Source: Auriscalpium vulgare | Lineage: Eukaryota; Basidiomycota; Agaricomycetes; Russulales; Auriscalpiaceae | Direction of reading: 5' to 3' | NCBI GenBank assembly: GCA_019915015.1 | Contig: JAHBBC010000008.1 | Coordinates: 620,001-684,000 of the forward strand | Length of the DNA: 64,000 nucleotides | Shown: piece by piece, positions 1 to 11,039 of the stretch | Numbering within the stretch: the stretch's first letter is position 1 | Layout: every line of letters begins with the position of its first letter | Program-made: the position numbers and the translations under genes | The notes under the pieces: model-generated | Told to the model about the DNA's origin: nothing | What the model saw: the letters and a program-made list of their open reading frames with translations, nothing else | Databases searched by the model: none

Positions 1-805
1 GGGGGTTGGGCAAGGGTATAATCTTTCGGGTATCAGGTATAATCTCTCGGTATCAATCACGGATCATGCAGCTAGTATGCTGTTACGTCTGACAATGACT
101 AGAGGTCTAGACACAGTCATTAGGATACTGACCTGTACTCACGAAACTCACGGAACTTGCCATGGAACTCCCACCGCATTGAATGCGGCGTCATACTATT
201 CTCGTATCTGTACATACTCATACTCATATTCACGAATCACTATGTAAAAGTACAGTATCACTTTGCTTTGCGACAGTGACGGGATTTGTCAGCTAGCAGC
301 GGTATACATAGCCCGGGTTTGGGTGACGTCGAGCGTCGACGAGGTATACGCTCGCTCCGCTCCTGTGCGGCTTCCTGTATCATAGACTTGGACGTGTATA
401 TAAGCATTGATCAATTACATCAAATCTAGGGTGCCGATGGTATGTCATTCTCATTTCTCATACTACCAAGTATGACCAGATCTTCCACAACGGCAATAGC
501 CCTCGTACGAACTCAAGCACCCTTTAATATTCAAGCGAATACTTATGTAGGTGAGTTACTCGCCGCTCGCTGACCTTATTCGACGTATGCCAGTGGTCTC
601 TGGGAGGAGTCCATTAAATGACCACTGGTGTGACGTGTCGCGCTACCCGTCCAGATCAAATTTCCAACTTCTGCCGGAGCCAACACGAGGCCACGAGTTA
701 GTCTCCGTGGCTGACCTTACCACAGAAGACAGTCGTTCTGTATGAAGGCATTTATCGGACAAAATTATCTGACCGATATCTTCGATTCGTATCACTCACG
801 CACTC
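1..805. other. gene-less flank
   Basis: No reading frame here has splice context, recognisable protein similarity or coding-like composition. The stretch is fairly AT-rich compared with the genes to the right. I see nothing that supports a gene. Confidence 0.5.
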
Positions 806-1232
806 GGGATCCCGCATGATCCCGACAAATCCTGAAGGATCCCGAGGGATCCTGAAGGATCCCAAGCCTGTGCCTGTTCATTCGGGATCCCGAAGGATAC
901 CTGCTCAAAGGTTTTTTGCTGACATGTCTCGCTCTTTCTACCAAAATCTGTCCTGCAATAAGACAATTATAGTATTTACAGGTCAAATTGACGGTAAAAC
1001 AGTTATTTACGTGAGCACCCAGTTAGCCAGAGCCTGGATTCGGGATCCTGATCAGGAGCAAGGTTTGGATCGCGAGGAATGCAAGCGCATAGTGCACGTT
1101 GTATAGAGGTCGAGAAATCCTTCAGGATCCTTCGGGATCCCGCGGGATCCTGCAGGATTGATCGGGATCCTTCAGGATCCTGCAGGATTTGTCGGGATCC
1201 TTCAGGATCCTTAAGGATCCCTCGGGATCAAG
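806..1232. repeat. GGATCC palindrome cluster
   Basis: Two blocks (about 806-900 and 1110-1232) are made of tightly packed GGGATCC/GGATCC palindromes spaced by short TTCA, TGAA, CGAG or TGCAG linkers. The left block, read on the opposite strand, resembles the right block, so the two flank a unique centre of about 200 bp as imperfect inverted repeats. This could be a small non-autonomous element with subterminal repeats, or a decayed minisatellite. No target duplication was identified and no protein is convincingly encoded. Confidence 0.55.
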
Positions 1233-1872
1233 AGAAATTCTGCTCGAGGAGCTCAATTTTGTCCCATATCGCTCGTGAAAGGTTCTGTTCTGTAAGCCAC
1301 GAGTTGTCCATCCGGCTGGCAGATCTAGAGCTTCCGCCTCATCTTCTCAGGTTCGGAGCTGCAGCTACCCTGAATTTACAACAGATAAATTGGAGCCTCT
1401 TCTGAAGTGAACATGGCACTCAGGCTCCCTGCGCTTGTAACCCTAGGGCCTACAGCCCCCGTGCTCCAGACAGTACTGCTGTGTACTTTTTACCGAATTT
1501 CAGCTTGCGGCCTCTCTAGCGGACGACTGAATGTTTTATCTGGAGTCCACGCAACATCTGGGGACTGAACTCTGGGGACTGAACGACTTTGAACCAGTTT
1601 TCGGCGCAACTGAGGTCGGCAGTCATGCATCATCATCATGGAGAAGCTTCAATGCTGCATCGCCATCAGCTCTGATTTTGCTATCCCGACAAGCCATCTA
1701 TTCAATACTAGTCGCGCGCCTCGAGTAGACAAAAAATTGTATAGAAAAACACTCGGTCAACATGTCTCTACCGACAAATTACAATTCAGTCAAGTCGCCA
1801 CCCTGCATCTGCAACATGCGGACGAGGGTGGGTCTTCGCGGTTCAAGATGTCCGCAGCCTCGTCGCCGTCCG
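1233..1872. other. intergenic, no gene seen
   Basis: Short open frames only, none with splice signals or recognisable similarity. It forms the upstream region of the repeat peptide gene. Confidence 0.4.
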
Positions 1873-1880
1873 TATAAATA
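1873..1880 (+). promoter_or_regulatory. TATA box of the peptide gene
   Basis: A TATAAATA motif lies 78-85 bp upstream of the ATG at 1958, followed by CT-rich DNA typical of a fungal transcription start zone. It suggests a short 5' leader and a strongly or conditionally expressed gene. Confidence 0.55.
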
Positions 1881-1957
1881 CAGCACGTCTGCTCCGTCTG
1901 TTTCCTCAGCTCGTTTGCTGTCCTCAACTCACAACCATCTCACACTCTCCACTTAAT

Positions 1958-2438
1958 ATGCACTTCACCGTTAAATTCATGACGCTTGCTCTTGCCGCTG
2001 CGTTCGCTCCGGCATTTGCTGCGCCCGCCGCCGCTCCGGGTGATTTGAGGTGAGTGTTTTGGCTGTGGTCTGCGTACATGCTTTGCTCACTTGTCGCCTG
2101 CTGCGCGTAGCCTCCGTGGCAAGAAGAGCACCGACATCGACGTTGCGGGCCCCTGGCGTCGCGGCGAGGGCAGCGACATCGATGTTGCCGGCCCTTGGCG
2201 TCGCGGGGAGAGTAGCACCGACATCGATGTTGCTGGCCCCTGGCGTCGCGGGGAGAGCAGCACCGACATTGATGTTGCCGGTCCCTGGCGTCGCAGCGAG
2301 GGTAGCGCCGACATCGACGTTGCCGGCCCCTGGCGTCGCAGCGAGGATAGCACCGACATCGATGTTGCCGGCCCCTGGCGTCGCAGCGAGAGCAGCACCG
2401 ACATCGATGTTGCGGGCCCTTGGCGTCGTGACGTCTAG
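1958..2438 (+). CDS. secreted Kex2-processed repeat peptide precursor (KEP type)
   Basis: Exons 1958-2049 and 2111-2438, with a 61-nt GTGAGT..TAG intron, give about 139 residues. The N-terminus is a signal peptide (MHFTVKF, then an Ala-rich hydrophobic stretch ending near AFAAPAAAP). After a short propeptide and a KK pair come seven near-identical repeats, each holding the core DIDVAGPW followed at once by RR, the classic kexin site. Linkers between RR and the next core vary (GES, GEG, SEG, SED, SES). Kexin cleavage and C-terminal trimming would release seven acidic 10-13-residue peptides ending in Trp. This is the architecture of fungal KEPs, including yeast alpha-factor, Ustilago Rep1 and dikaritin RiPP precursors. 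The core has no Tyr and no CaaX end, so it is not a standard basidiomycete lipopeptide pheromone. No UstYa/DUF3328 partner is visible in the window. The function is unknown; the structure is well supported. Confidence 0.85.
2127..2430 (+). repeat. seven coding tandem repeats of the peptide precursor
   Basis: Seven units of about 39-45 nt encode the DIDVAGPWRR core. The core codons are almost identical between units while the linkers differ, which suggests copy homogenisation by unequal recombination with selection on the mature peptide. Confidence 0.85.
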
Positions 2439-3170
2439 AGGGCTGAGTCGAAGGCGAAGTCAAATTCGTGGGGATGAGTAGGATGCCAGTGGATTGCGAA
2501 CGACGATGTATTGGTTTCCTTACTGTAGTGCCGTCGATTTACTTATTTTGAGGCATTATGTTTTTGCCCCTCCGTCTAAATGGTTTGAAGCTCGGCGGCT
2601 TTGAAGCCTTTTGACCGTCAAATTTTCAGTTTTTACCGACCGCTGACGTGGCCTTGACGCGCATACCACAATGCTTCTTGCCTATCCCTGTGCGAACGAG
2701 TCAGTACACTGCACGTACAAGAGACTGTCACTTTCGGACGTGCTTACGGCTCTCCTTGAGATCAACCTTAAGGACCTGGTACGTTATACCGCTTGATGTT
2801 GTAATTCCTTTTCGCAACCGAGGACCATTCTCCCCGAAGAGCTTACCGGCACTGGCCCTCGAACCGCTCGAAATGGCAATTTGTCCGCGACTGTACAACC
2901 ATAAGCCTCCGCATCACACGCGCATTGGTTGCACGAGACTCACTGTAATTCTCATACCCCAGGCCTCTCGGAATAGGCGACTGGGATAGAATGCTGGTCG
3001 GCCTATTTCTTCCCGTAAGGACGGGGTCGCCACAGTCCCGGAGACATTATCATCGATCCTGTCAGCAAACGCTTCCTCAATCGCAAGGACCACACCAACC
3101 AGACCACAGAAACGGCATTGCAATACTCCGGCAGGACTGTGTAGTAACACGCACACTCGGTACTCAGAGC
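2439..3170. other. intergenic between convergent genes
   Basis: This holds the 3' sides of the peptide gene (+) and the dynein chain gene (-). No supported gene, repeat or RNA was seen. Confidence 0.4.
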
Positions 3171-5025
3171 TCAGCTACCGCCCTCCGTCCCGCTCGCGCT
3201 GCCCCGCGTGCCGCCCGGACTCGTCACCGCGCCCGGCCCCAACGCGCGCGCGGCCGTGCCCGCCGCCGCCGTGCGGTCATTCGAAGTGAGCAGCTTGCGG
3301 AAGAAGTCCTGCAGCACCTCGTGTTGCGTCTGCCCGCCCGCGCCCGGGCTAATGCCGCCGCCCGTCGGGCTCGCGGGCCCTGCGCCGGCCGACGCCGGGC
3401 CGACGCCGACGCCCGACACGGTGGGCGAGCGCGGCGCGGGCGCGCGCTTGCCCGCGCCGCCCTCCATCTCGGAGAGCGCGCGCTCGACGTTGGGCAGCGC
3501 GAAGGACGACGAGCCGAGCGGGCCGACGAGCCCCGCTGTGGCGTTCTCGGCGGGCGTGCGGAAGATGCCGCGCGGGTCCTTGTCTGTGCGCCGTGCGTTC
3601 TCGTCGTAGTTCTTCGCGAGGAACTGCTGCTCCGGGACGGGGTTGTTAAATGGCGGCAGCGGGGGTGGCTGTGTGAATAGATATGCGCATCAGTATCGCG
3701 GAGGAGGACTGTTGTGGGTGCACACGCACCTTGGCACCCTGGTCGGGCACGAGTGTGGCGTACATCCTGCGCGCGGCCGGCGCGTCGCCAGTGTCCTCGC
3801 CTTCCAGCTCACGCTCCCATGCCTCGCCCCATGCCCGCGCATCGAACCCGTCGCGCAGCACTACAATCTTGCCCCAGCTGTCCCACCCCGCGGGCACGAC
3901 GATGCGGTCGCGGTCGAGCGTGTTCGGGCGGTGCGTAAACGGGAATGGATGGCGCACGGGCGCGACGGGCTCGTCGGGCGGCGGCGCAGGCGGGGTGAAG
4001 AGCACGTGCAACGCGTATTGTCGCAGGACTTGGAGGGAGGCGGGTTGCTGAGTTGTATAGAAGAGGCTTGCACCGTCTACGGGCGACTGTGAGCTCGAGT
4101 ACGAGTATGATTGATGGCAATGGACGTACACTTGAGGCAGATGGTGCGCAGGATCTGCATGATGCCGTCGGTCCGCTCCTCCCATTCACCACCCTTTCCT
4201 TTCACCATCCCTCCCATGCCCGACGCGCCTGCCCCCACTAAGTCGTTGTTCTCGTCTATTAGGTCCGCTTTTGTACATGCAACGACTATTGGCACGCCGG
4301 CTACGTTGTGCGTGAACGTGCCCGGCCCCAGTGGTAGTATTGTGCCTTGCAGCGAGGTGGCGGTAGTGGGTATAGGTTCTGCGCTTGGTTCGGTGTAGTG
4401 CTGCAGATGCGCTTGCCCTGTTGCGATATCATGTGTTAACCAGAACGTAAACAGGACGCGAGACGCTCACATCGTTCTCGGTTCTCCTCGCGTACAATTG
4501 TTAGCTCGCGCGCGTTGTCGCCTTCTACCCAGCGCTCGACCCATGATAGCCATGTGTGCAATTCGTCAACAAAGGTCCACGGACGCGTCCAATCCAGCAC
4601 GATCATGACCAGGGTATGTGGAAGTGACGCGCGTGGGGGAAGGAAGTGCGGCACAAGCGCGGTATATGAGGTTGCAGACGACGGGACGGTGTACACGGAC
4701 AGGCGCGCCAATATATCTGCCTCCCAATAAGCCTTTCCAGAAGAAAGCAGAACCGCCGATGCGACGCACCTTCCTCGCCTTCATCTCTGACATCTGCCCA
4801 GTCATACCCCACCGCGAAGTCGATACGGGGCTCGTCTTTTCCGCCGTCTGACGCGGGCTTTTGCAGAAGCGCGGACGCGAGCGTAGATTTGCCGGTCGAC
4901 GGCTGGCCAAGGATGAGGACTTGCTTCGCGGGGATTGATCGAGAAGAGGACACAGAATCAAGAATGCTGGACCAGAGGTCTTGTGGAGGAGCTTCAGGCG
5001 ATGATGACCGGGAGTTGGTGTCCAT
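3171..5025 (-). CDS. cytoplasmic dynein light intermediate chain
   Basis: Five exons on the minus strand (5025-4770, 4716-4471, 4417-4130, 4076-3730, 3668-3171) join in frame to 544 residues, within the usual DLIC range. The introns are 53, 53, 53 and 61 nt. Near residue 40 is a Ras-like P-loop (GQPSTGKST), then FAVGYDWADV, the switch-like VIVLDWTRPW segment, and the guanine-recognition-like VVACTKADL. The C-terminal third is Pro/Gly/Ser-rich with a short QHEVLQDFFRKLL helix, matching the adaptor-binding helix of DLICs. The protein links the dynein heavy chain to cargo adaptors for minus-end transport on microtubules. An in-frame ATG at 5091 would add 22 residues; I prefer 5025 because the extension lacks family character. 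No disruptions are seen. TIP41 starts 233 bp away on the other strand. Confidence 0.92.
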
Positions 5026-5258
5026 GCCGTCGTGAAGGAGAGAGGAAGGTATTTCGGGACTATCTACAAAGCAGGCTTCAAATTGATCCAATCTCCGAAA
5101 GCCTTCCCTTCAAATCAGTTGAACCTCCGAAAGCCACGTATAGTACGCTGCTACACATTACATACATTCACTAACAATTTGTACAGTATTCAACCACCAC
5201 GGCGTCACTATCGTCGCTTTCTCGCCGTGGACGCTCGCCGTCGTTCATCGAGACCATC
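5026..5258. promoter_or_regulatory. bidirectional promoter (dynein chain / TIP41)
   Basis: Two conserved housekeeping genes start 233 bp apart on opposite strands, so their promoters must overlap in this segment. No clear TATA box is seen, in line with constitutive expression. Confidence 0.6.
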
Positions 5259-6355
5259 ATGGCCGCCGCCGTCTCCGTCCCTCAGCACACGCTGTCCGAG
5301 GATCCCAATTCGCGCACGATCCAGATACACGGCTGGACGATCACTGCATCGACGCACCCCATATCCTCCGCGGCCGACTCTGAAGCCCTCCACGCCTCCC
5401 TGGGCATCCCTCTCCCCGAGATGACGTTCTCGCGCAACGCGCTGACGCTCCACCACGAGCCCTCGGGCTTCTCGTACGAGTTCCGCGCCGCGGACGCGCT
5501 GAAAGGGGTGAAGAACGGCGAGCTCGGCGACGGAGATGGCGGGGTGAAGGTCGGCTACGCCGACGCGTGGCTGAAGAGCAGGTAGGTACGTGGCGCCGTT
5601 GTCATTCTCTGAGGGAGGTGTGACAGCCTGCTCAGGACCGATCCGAACTCTTTGCTGCCGCTCCCCGTAACAGTCGCTACGAAGCCGTACGATTGGACCT
5701 ACACGACGACGTATGCGGGGCACGAGCCGGAAGAAGAGGCTACATCGTCGTCGAGAACGGTGGCCTGGTCTCCTGGCGACCCGCAGAACCAGGCGCACTC
5801 TATCCCGATCGCAGAGCTCACGCGCCCTGATCCCATCCTCTTTTACGCGGAGATCCCGCTCTTCGAAGATGAGCTGCACGACAACGGTGCATCCCACTTG
5901 CTCGTGCGCATCGTGAGTCCACAATGCTCGCAGCCCGTCGTCTGAAAACATATGCAGTGTTTCGCTTTCTAGCGCGTCATGCCAACCTGCATCTTCATCC
6001 TTTCACGATTCACCCTCCGGGTGGACAACGTACTCTTCCGTGCACGCGACACGCGCATCTACAATTCGTTCGCCTCCTCTCCGCCACTTATCGTGCGTGA
6101 GACAAGTGGCTGGGAGGCACCGTATGATCGGGTGAAAGCGGTACGTTCGACCCCTGCCTCCCGTCGACTATCGTGTCTCAGCGACGCGTTTCGTAGCATC
6201 TGTCGAGGCGGGATGATCTCACACCCTTGACGGATCCCAATTTCATTAGTAGAGTGCTTTCAGGCTTGCCGAAGAGAGCGTCTCAGGTGGATGGCGCAGG
6301 AACGCAGTGGCGGGGCCTGGGGACGTCAGTGGACATTGCTACATTGCAAAAGTGA
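5259..6355 (+). CDS. tip41: TIP41 family protein (PP2A/TOR signalling)
   Basis: Four exons (5259-5581, 5636-5912, 5973-6140, 6197-6355) give 308 residues. Diagnostic TIP41 signatures appear in order: the NALTLHHEPSG segment, KPYDWTYTTTYAG, the block IPLFEDELHDNGAS followed by LLVRIRVMP, and RFTLRVDNVLFR with a downstream RDTRIYN. In yeast TIP41 binds the PP2A-associated protein Tap42 and modulates TOR signalling; the animal homologue TIPRL binds PP2A-type catalytic subunits. An alternative 3' splice site 9 nt upstream of exon 2 would add three residues without changing frame. The last exon continues the family pattern and ends cleanly at TGA 6353-6355. The gene is intact and is expected to be cytosolic. 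Confidence 0.93.
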
Positions 6356-6465
6356 CGTGGTGCGGCCCTTTATTACTAAGGTAGCAAAACCTGTTATTTG
6401 TGATGTTACAGATAGGGGGTGTGAGTAATGTGAACATTGCGTTCGTCGGGAGAATGGGTACCAGG

Positions 6466-7449
6466 TCAATAATTTTCTAAGCACGCAGGATACGGTAATC
6501 TCAGACCACCCATTCTGCGGAGAGACATTGAGCTCACGCGCTGCCCCTTCTCGTAACTATTCACCATGCTAAGAGATACAATCCATCCCTTTACGCCGTC
6601 ATGCCTACCAGTAAAGTTCCTCATATCCACGCCAGTATTGTGTGTGTCAAGGTGCCTCAAGGCAGGGTATTTGAGGGTCGCGAAGATGTCTATGTCTGGC
6701 GCAGGCATGTGGTACAACGTCAAAGACTGAAGTGACGTTGCGGCGCCAAGGATTGAGTCGCGCAAAGTGCGCCCCCAGAGCGAATCCTCGGTGACCATGC
6801 AGCCGATTCCGAGGCGCAGGTCGGTCAGGGGATGGAGGATGGTCTGGAAACCGGGCATCTTGTAGAGATCATGGGATACAGGAGCGAGGTAGTCGATTGT
6901 GAGCGAGCGAGTGGGCGGTGCCACGTCGGCATATGCAAGCGCCATCGCCTCGAGGAGGGCAAATTGGAATTTTGTATCTTTCGTGGTGGGATCGAAGGCG
7001 ATGAGGAGCGTTTGCAAAGAAGTGAGCGCGGGCAGAAGGGAAAACGCTTCCACCAGCGGCTCCCATGCGTCGTAGCTGGGAATGTTGGGCACCTCTGAGG
7101 GCGAGTCTGCGAACAAATATGATTTATTTATGCCCCCTATTATGAAGAAACAGACAAAATGCGCACCATAAAGGTCATCGTACGTCGGGCGTTCAGCATC
7201 CCTACACGCAAGCACCCGCACATGCTTGGCGAGGTCAGGCCGCTTCACCAGGTCGCGCAAGCCCTTTGCACTGGCCAGCGTCTCGTCCACAGTGACGCGG
7301 GCGAAGGCGCGAGGGGTGGCAGCGGCACACGCAGTCTTGTTGATCAGCCGGTATTGCTGAAATTCGGACCCGCATTCACGGTCATCCGGGTTGTCGACAT
7401 TGCTGAGGATGGTGCTCCACATCTCGAGGGGTAGCTCTGGGGCGAGCAT
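6466..7449 (-). CDS. F-box protein, copy A
   Basis: Exons 7449-7167 and 7106-6466, with a 60-nt intron, give 307 residues. The intron keeps the frame open if retained, but paralog B (22212-23422) has an intron at exactly the same place and a following exon of the same length (641 nt), which supports splicing. An F-box-like start (LAPELPLEMWSTIL) is followed by a Leu-rich C-terminal region typical of fungal F-box proteins that choose substrates for SCF ubiquitin ligases. Copy B has an extra basic N-terminal exon; A starts directly at the F-box, and the Harbinger element lies 271 bp upstream of its ATG. Whether A lost that exon or never had it is not clear. The substrate is unknown. Confidence 0.75.
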   Translation of the reverse strand: MLAPELPLEMWSTILSNVDNPDDRECGSEFQQYRLINKTACAAATPRAFARVTVDETLASAKGLRDLVKRPDLAKHVRVLACRDAERPTYDDLYGAHFVCFFIIGGINKSYLFADSPSEVPNIPSYDAWEPLVEAFSLLPALTSLQTLLIAFDPTTKDTKFQFALLEAMALAYADVAPPTRSLTIDYLAPVSHDLYKMPGFQTILHPLTDLRLGIGCMVTEDSLWGRTLRDSILGAATSLQSLTLYHMPAPDIDIFATLKYPALRHLDTHNTGVDMRNFTGRHDGVKGWIVSLSMVNSYEKGQRVSSMSLRRMGGLRLPYPACLENY

Positions 7450-7720
7450 GATGTGAGAAGGAGACGACACTGCGGAGAGCCCGCTCAAACTTTTCTTTCC
7501 GCGCTCGCCGTCAAATTCGGGACTCCTATCCTTCACAATTAGGAGCCAAGCCAGGCTCTACGGGGACGCACTCGTTAAAAGGAGGTGCACGTTCAATGCC
7601 AGTCTGAGAGCTGCCGCTCATGCGTTCTGCAAGCAACTTGCGCTGATTCTCTCGTCACCATCGGGGAGTAGTTGCGTCGGAGGGCATACGCCGGGTAGGG
7701 GGCACGAGAATGGTCCCAAT

Positions 7721-7788
7721 AGGGGAGCTCAGAGTAGACCGTTTTCGTTTCCGTTTCGTTTTCAAACGCCTTTCGTTTTCGATTCGGC
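7721..7788 (+). repeat. Harbinger left TIR (68 bp)
   Basis: It starts AGGGGAGCTC and ends GATTCGGC, and is the exact reverse complement of 11040-11107. It contains direct GTTTTCGTTT-like subrepeats that could be transposase binding sites. Confidence 0.95.
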
Positions 7789-7919
7789 CCGCGGCATAAG
7801 TGACCCGATGTGTGACAATCGTGTGACTTTAGGTGACGCTCGCGTTGTGCGGCGTCTTCGTGTCTCACACACTCATTCCCTCGCGATACCTCCTTAATCT
7901 ACACTCTCCTACTCTCTTA

Positions 7920-9516
7920 ATGCCCCGGAAACGCGGCCGCTCGGACTCCGACCAGCCTGAGACAGCTCCGGGCAAGAAATCCCGTGAGGAGAACATCAGC
8001 TGGGGCACAAATAAGAAGCCAAATGAGCTGCTCCTGCAGCTCATCACGGAGCTCGAACAGCCGCAAAATCGCAAGGTTATGTTTGGTAACAAGCGTGGTG
8101 AGGTATGCAGGTGGCCCACGCATCATCTGGGCTTTGTTACTGACATCTTTCCAGAAGAAAAGCGGAGAAAGTAAGGTCGCAGCGGGTCAGCGGCTTGCTC
8201 GCATCCTCTGGAAGGATGCTCCGGACTCGGATTTCGTCAGTCTGGGAGCAAAGGTGCTCGGGAAAATAAATCAGTATGTCCATACCCTTATTGGATGCCT
8301 CATACGTGCTCACAGGCTTGTGTAGGCTACGCATCACCTATCACTCCAAGGTTCGGCGCATTAAGTGCACGGGTGGAGGTGTCCTCACTGGGAATGAGGC
8401 CATCGTCGACACAGGTGATGCCGACGATGGTCCAGATGAGTATTTGGTCTGCTACATAGGGCCAGATGGCCCATCCGAGGATACCGATGCACGCCACAAG
8501 AATATCTGGCGTAAGTTCATTTTGTGATCTCCGATGAGCACGCTGGAGGCTAACACATCCTGTGCAGAGGAGATCGAGGCCGAGTTCGCTGTCTTCCCCC
8601 GAATTCACGCGATCCTTGCCACCCGCCCAAATGAAAACCCGATCATCATCACGACTGGGGTTGGTCCGGACGGTCACCGCACAGTGCACTATCAGCCTCC
8701 CGACGACGCGCCACCTGTGCGGCAACCGCGCGAAGAGGACATAGACCCCGTCCTACGCGTTCACGATGGCCCGGCGCCTCTCGCGCAAGACTCTTCTGCG
8801 ACCGCACCCGGCCCGGGATCGCCACCGCAGACGCCACACACTCCCAAAGAGAACCGCGTGCCGCCCTCGTCGCAAGCAAGTGCGAAGAAGACTCCCGCAC
8901 ACCTGTCGGAAGAGAAGCTGGAGAGCTTGAAGGGTCGCTTCAAGCCCACGTCACGCACCGGCATTCAAGACATACTGAAGGAGTCCATCGAGTAAGTAAT
9001 ACTAGTTGTTGGTAATGCACGTGGACTAATTCATGTGGCAGGCGTAGCTTTGCGGTGTCAAAGGAAGAGAACATCCGCAAAGCTGTCGACAGGCTGCGCG
9101 ATGACATGAATAGTCTTCGCCAAGACGCTCGCGATCGCCACGACCGCCTCTTTCGTGAGCTGCAGATTGGCTTGTGGACGAACGATGAGTATCGCCGCAA
9201 GTCGGAAGCACTTGACGATGACCTTCAGCTGCAGCTTCAAGATCTCCGTGAAAATATATCGCGCCTTCAGAATCCTCCTCTGGTTGTCGCCGCCGCTACG
9301 CCCGCTCGTTCCATCTCACGCACGGGCTCTATGTCAACCGCTGCATCGACGCCTTCATCTCTGCCGCGCGCATCGACACCTCCGGATGATGAGCCCGAGA
9401 GCGAGATGACAAGCCAGAGAGAAAATAGTCCTCCCTGGGATGAGAGCCAGTTGGACAGAGATCTTGGACGAGGATCATCTGTGGTTCCAGACGAGTTGGA
9501 GCGAGGCTTAGTCTGA
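7920..9516 (+). CDS. Harbinger second ORF, Myb/trihelix-like partner
   Basis: Five exons (7920-8102, 8155-8273, 8326-8510, 8568-8991, 9042-9516), with introns of 51-57 nt, give 461 residues. The N-terminus is basic and NLS-like (MPRKRGRSD, GKKSREEN), followed by a domain starting WGTNKKPNELLLQLI of the kind found in Myb/SANT or trihelix partners of Harbinger transposases. The middle is Pro-rich and the C-terminus has a charged coiled-coil-like stretch (SKEENIRKAVDRLRDDM). In studied Harbinger elements the partner binds the ends and imports the nuclease. The role here is inferred from position and the N-terminal domain; sequence similarity beyond that is not recognised. Confidence 0.75.
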
Positions 9517-9630
9517 TCATTTGCTTTTGTCCTTTCTAACTGCAGCCTCTCATTTAATGCTACACAGTCCTTTCTTCTTTCTGATTATATCTCTCTTACT
9601 CTTTACAATCTCAGATTTAATCTTGTTCAT

Positions 9631-10954
9631 TTATACAAGTCCTGCTCGTTGAGCGGCTACTATTTCTGCCACAAGGCCACGTCTCCTAGCCTCGCAATCA
9701 TCATCCTCTGTGATATCATCATCTATAGGATCATCTGGCTCCCCCCTATCGTCCTCTTCCTGAGCACGTGAGTGCCAAGTCGCAAAGCTTGTCCCACTCG
9801 CCCATCCTTCGATGTCGAGCACTGCGTTGTGCAAGATGATGCAACATGAAATCCACCGACACGCTCGTATATGGTCCCGATTGTAACGGATATTGAGCCG
9901 TAAGCCACGAAGGGATTGCCATCGGCCCTTGAGTGCACCCATGGTGTGTTCAGAGCGAACGCGTAGGCGAGCTACGTGTTTGTCGAATAAGGCATTTGAG
10001 CGGTCTAACGACGCTGGTTTCTTGTGAACTGGGATGGTCCGCGAGCTGACAGGGTACGCAGAGTCACCCCATGCAAACTCGTCACCTCTGAAGAACCAGT
10101 CGGTATGCTTGACAGCTGCAGTATGCTCAAATGCAGATGCATCATGAGCAGAACCGGTCATGCCAAGCGAATAGTCAACGATTCGTAGATTCGACGGTGT
10201 ATTGCCAATCTGTGTACAGATATGTCAGTCAGGAGCTATTAGAAGATATCCAGCATACCTGGACGTTGAACCCATAGTTGCACTTCCTTGTGTAGTACGC
10301 GTCACCGTCGAGGCCGGGGCGACTGTACAGGACAACAATTGTCCCGTCGTACATCACCCATCCCTCCCTCCAGGTGGATCCCGTGAAACCAAGCTGCTCA
10401 TCAATCCACCTTTTCTCGACCTCTTTCTCCTCCTCTGTTAGCGGCCGTACAAACATCCCATGCAAGGACATCAGCGCCTCCTGACATCTCTCCGTGTATA
10501 GCTCCACAGCGCCCTCTGAACAGCCCGCTGCACGGCTGATATCCTCGAGAGATGCGCCATTGCCATAGCGACCCATACGGTACAGGGTCACCGCTAATTG
10601 CGTTCGGATATCCTCCTGCGGGGTGTTCGAGTTGTTCTGGAATACGGGATGACCCTCGATGAGGCCAAGGATAGTGTCGAAGACGTGGGGAGAGACACGG
10701 AGCATGTTGATAAAGCGGTGGTGATGGGCAGGATCCTGTGCATACTCCCATGCAAGCTGGAGATTGCCGGCTTTAACGACGGGAGGACGGGGGTTGATGT
10801 AGCGGGAGGATAGGATGGTGTGAAGGATTGAGCTATCGCGTTGGAGCTGCTCCATCATAGCTGTGGCTGAAGATGGAGGCATGAGTGCCATCTGGATAGC
10901 CATATATGTGATGTATGCGTCGATAATCTCATCGTGGTAGGTAGCACGGGCCAT
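9631..10954 (-). CDS. Harbinger DDE nuclease (HARBI1-like transposase)
   Basis: Exons 10954-10259 and 10209-9631, with a 49-nt intron, give 424 residues. An N-terminal helix-turn-helix-like part (QLAVTLYRMGRYGNGASLED, AAGCSEGAV) leads into the DDE_4-type catalytic domain. The acidic residues that fit the triad are Asp in VMYDGTIVVLYSRPG, Asp in TGSAHDASAF and Glu in RVRSEHTMGALKGRW. The protein would cut and join the 68-bp TIRs at 3-bp targets. Both halves of the catalytic domain are open and no disabling change is seen. It is convergent with the partner gene, with 114 bp between stop codons. Confidence 0.9.
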
Positions 10955-11039
10955 GGCTGGTGGAAGAGCTCGAAAGCAATGGCGGCGGTGTCGCGCAGCG
11001 GCGTAGATTGAGTGACATTATGTAATATCACGCCGGGGC

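Noticed and set aside
1958..2438. Classical basidiomycete mating pheromone precursor
   Set aside because: No CaaX end; a signal peptide and many Kex2 sites point to the secretory route instead.
1924..2463. Long open frames on the minus strand and in the other plus frame over the peptide repeats
   Set aside because: They are shadows of the tandem repeats; only the frame with signal peptide, proper splice sites and RR sites makes sense.
3208..3609. Plus-strand Pro/Ala-rich open frames over the dynein chain gene
   Set aside because: High GC content opens antisense frames; the minus strand carries the conserved protein.
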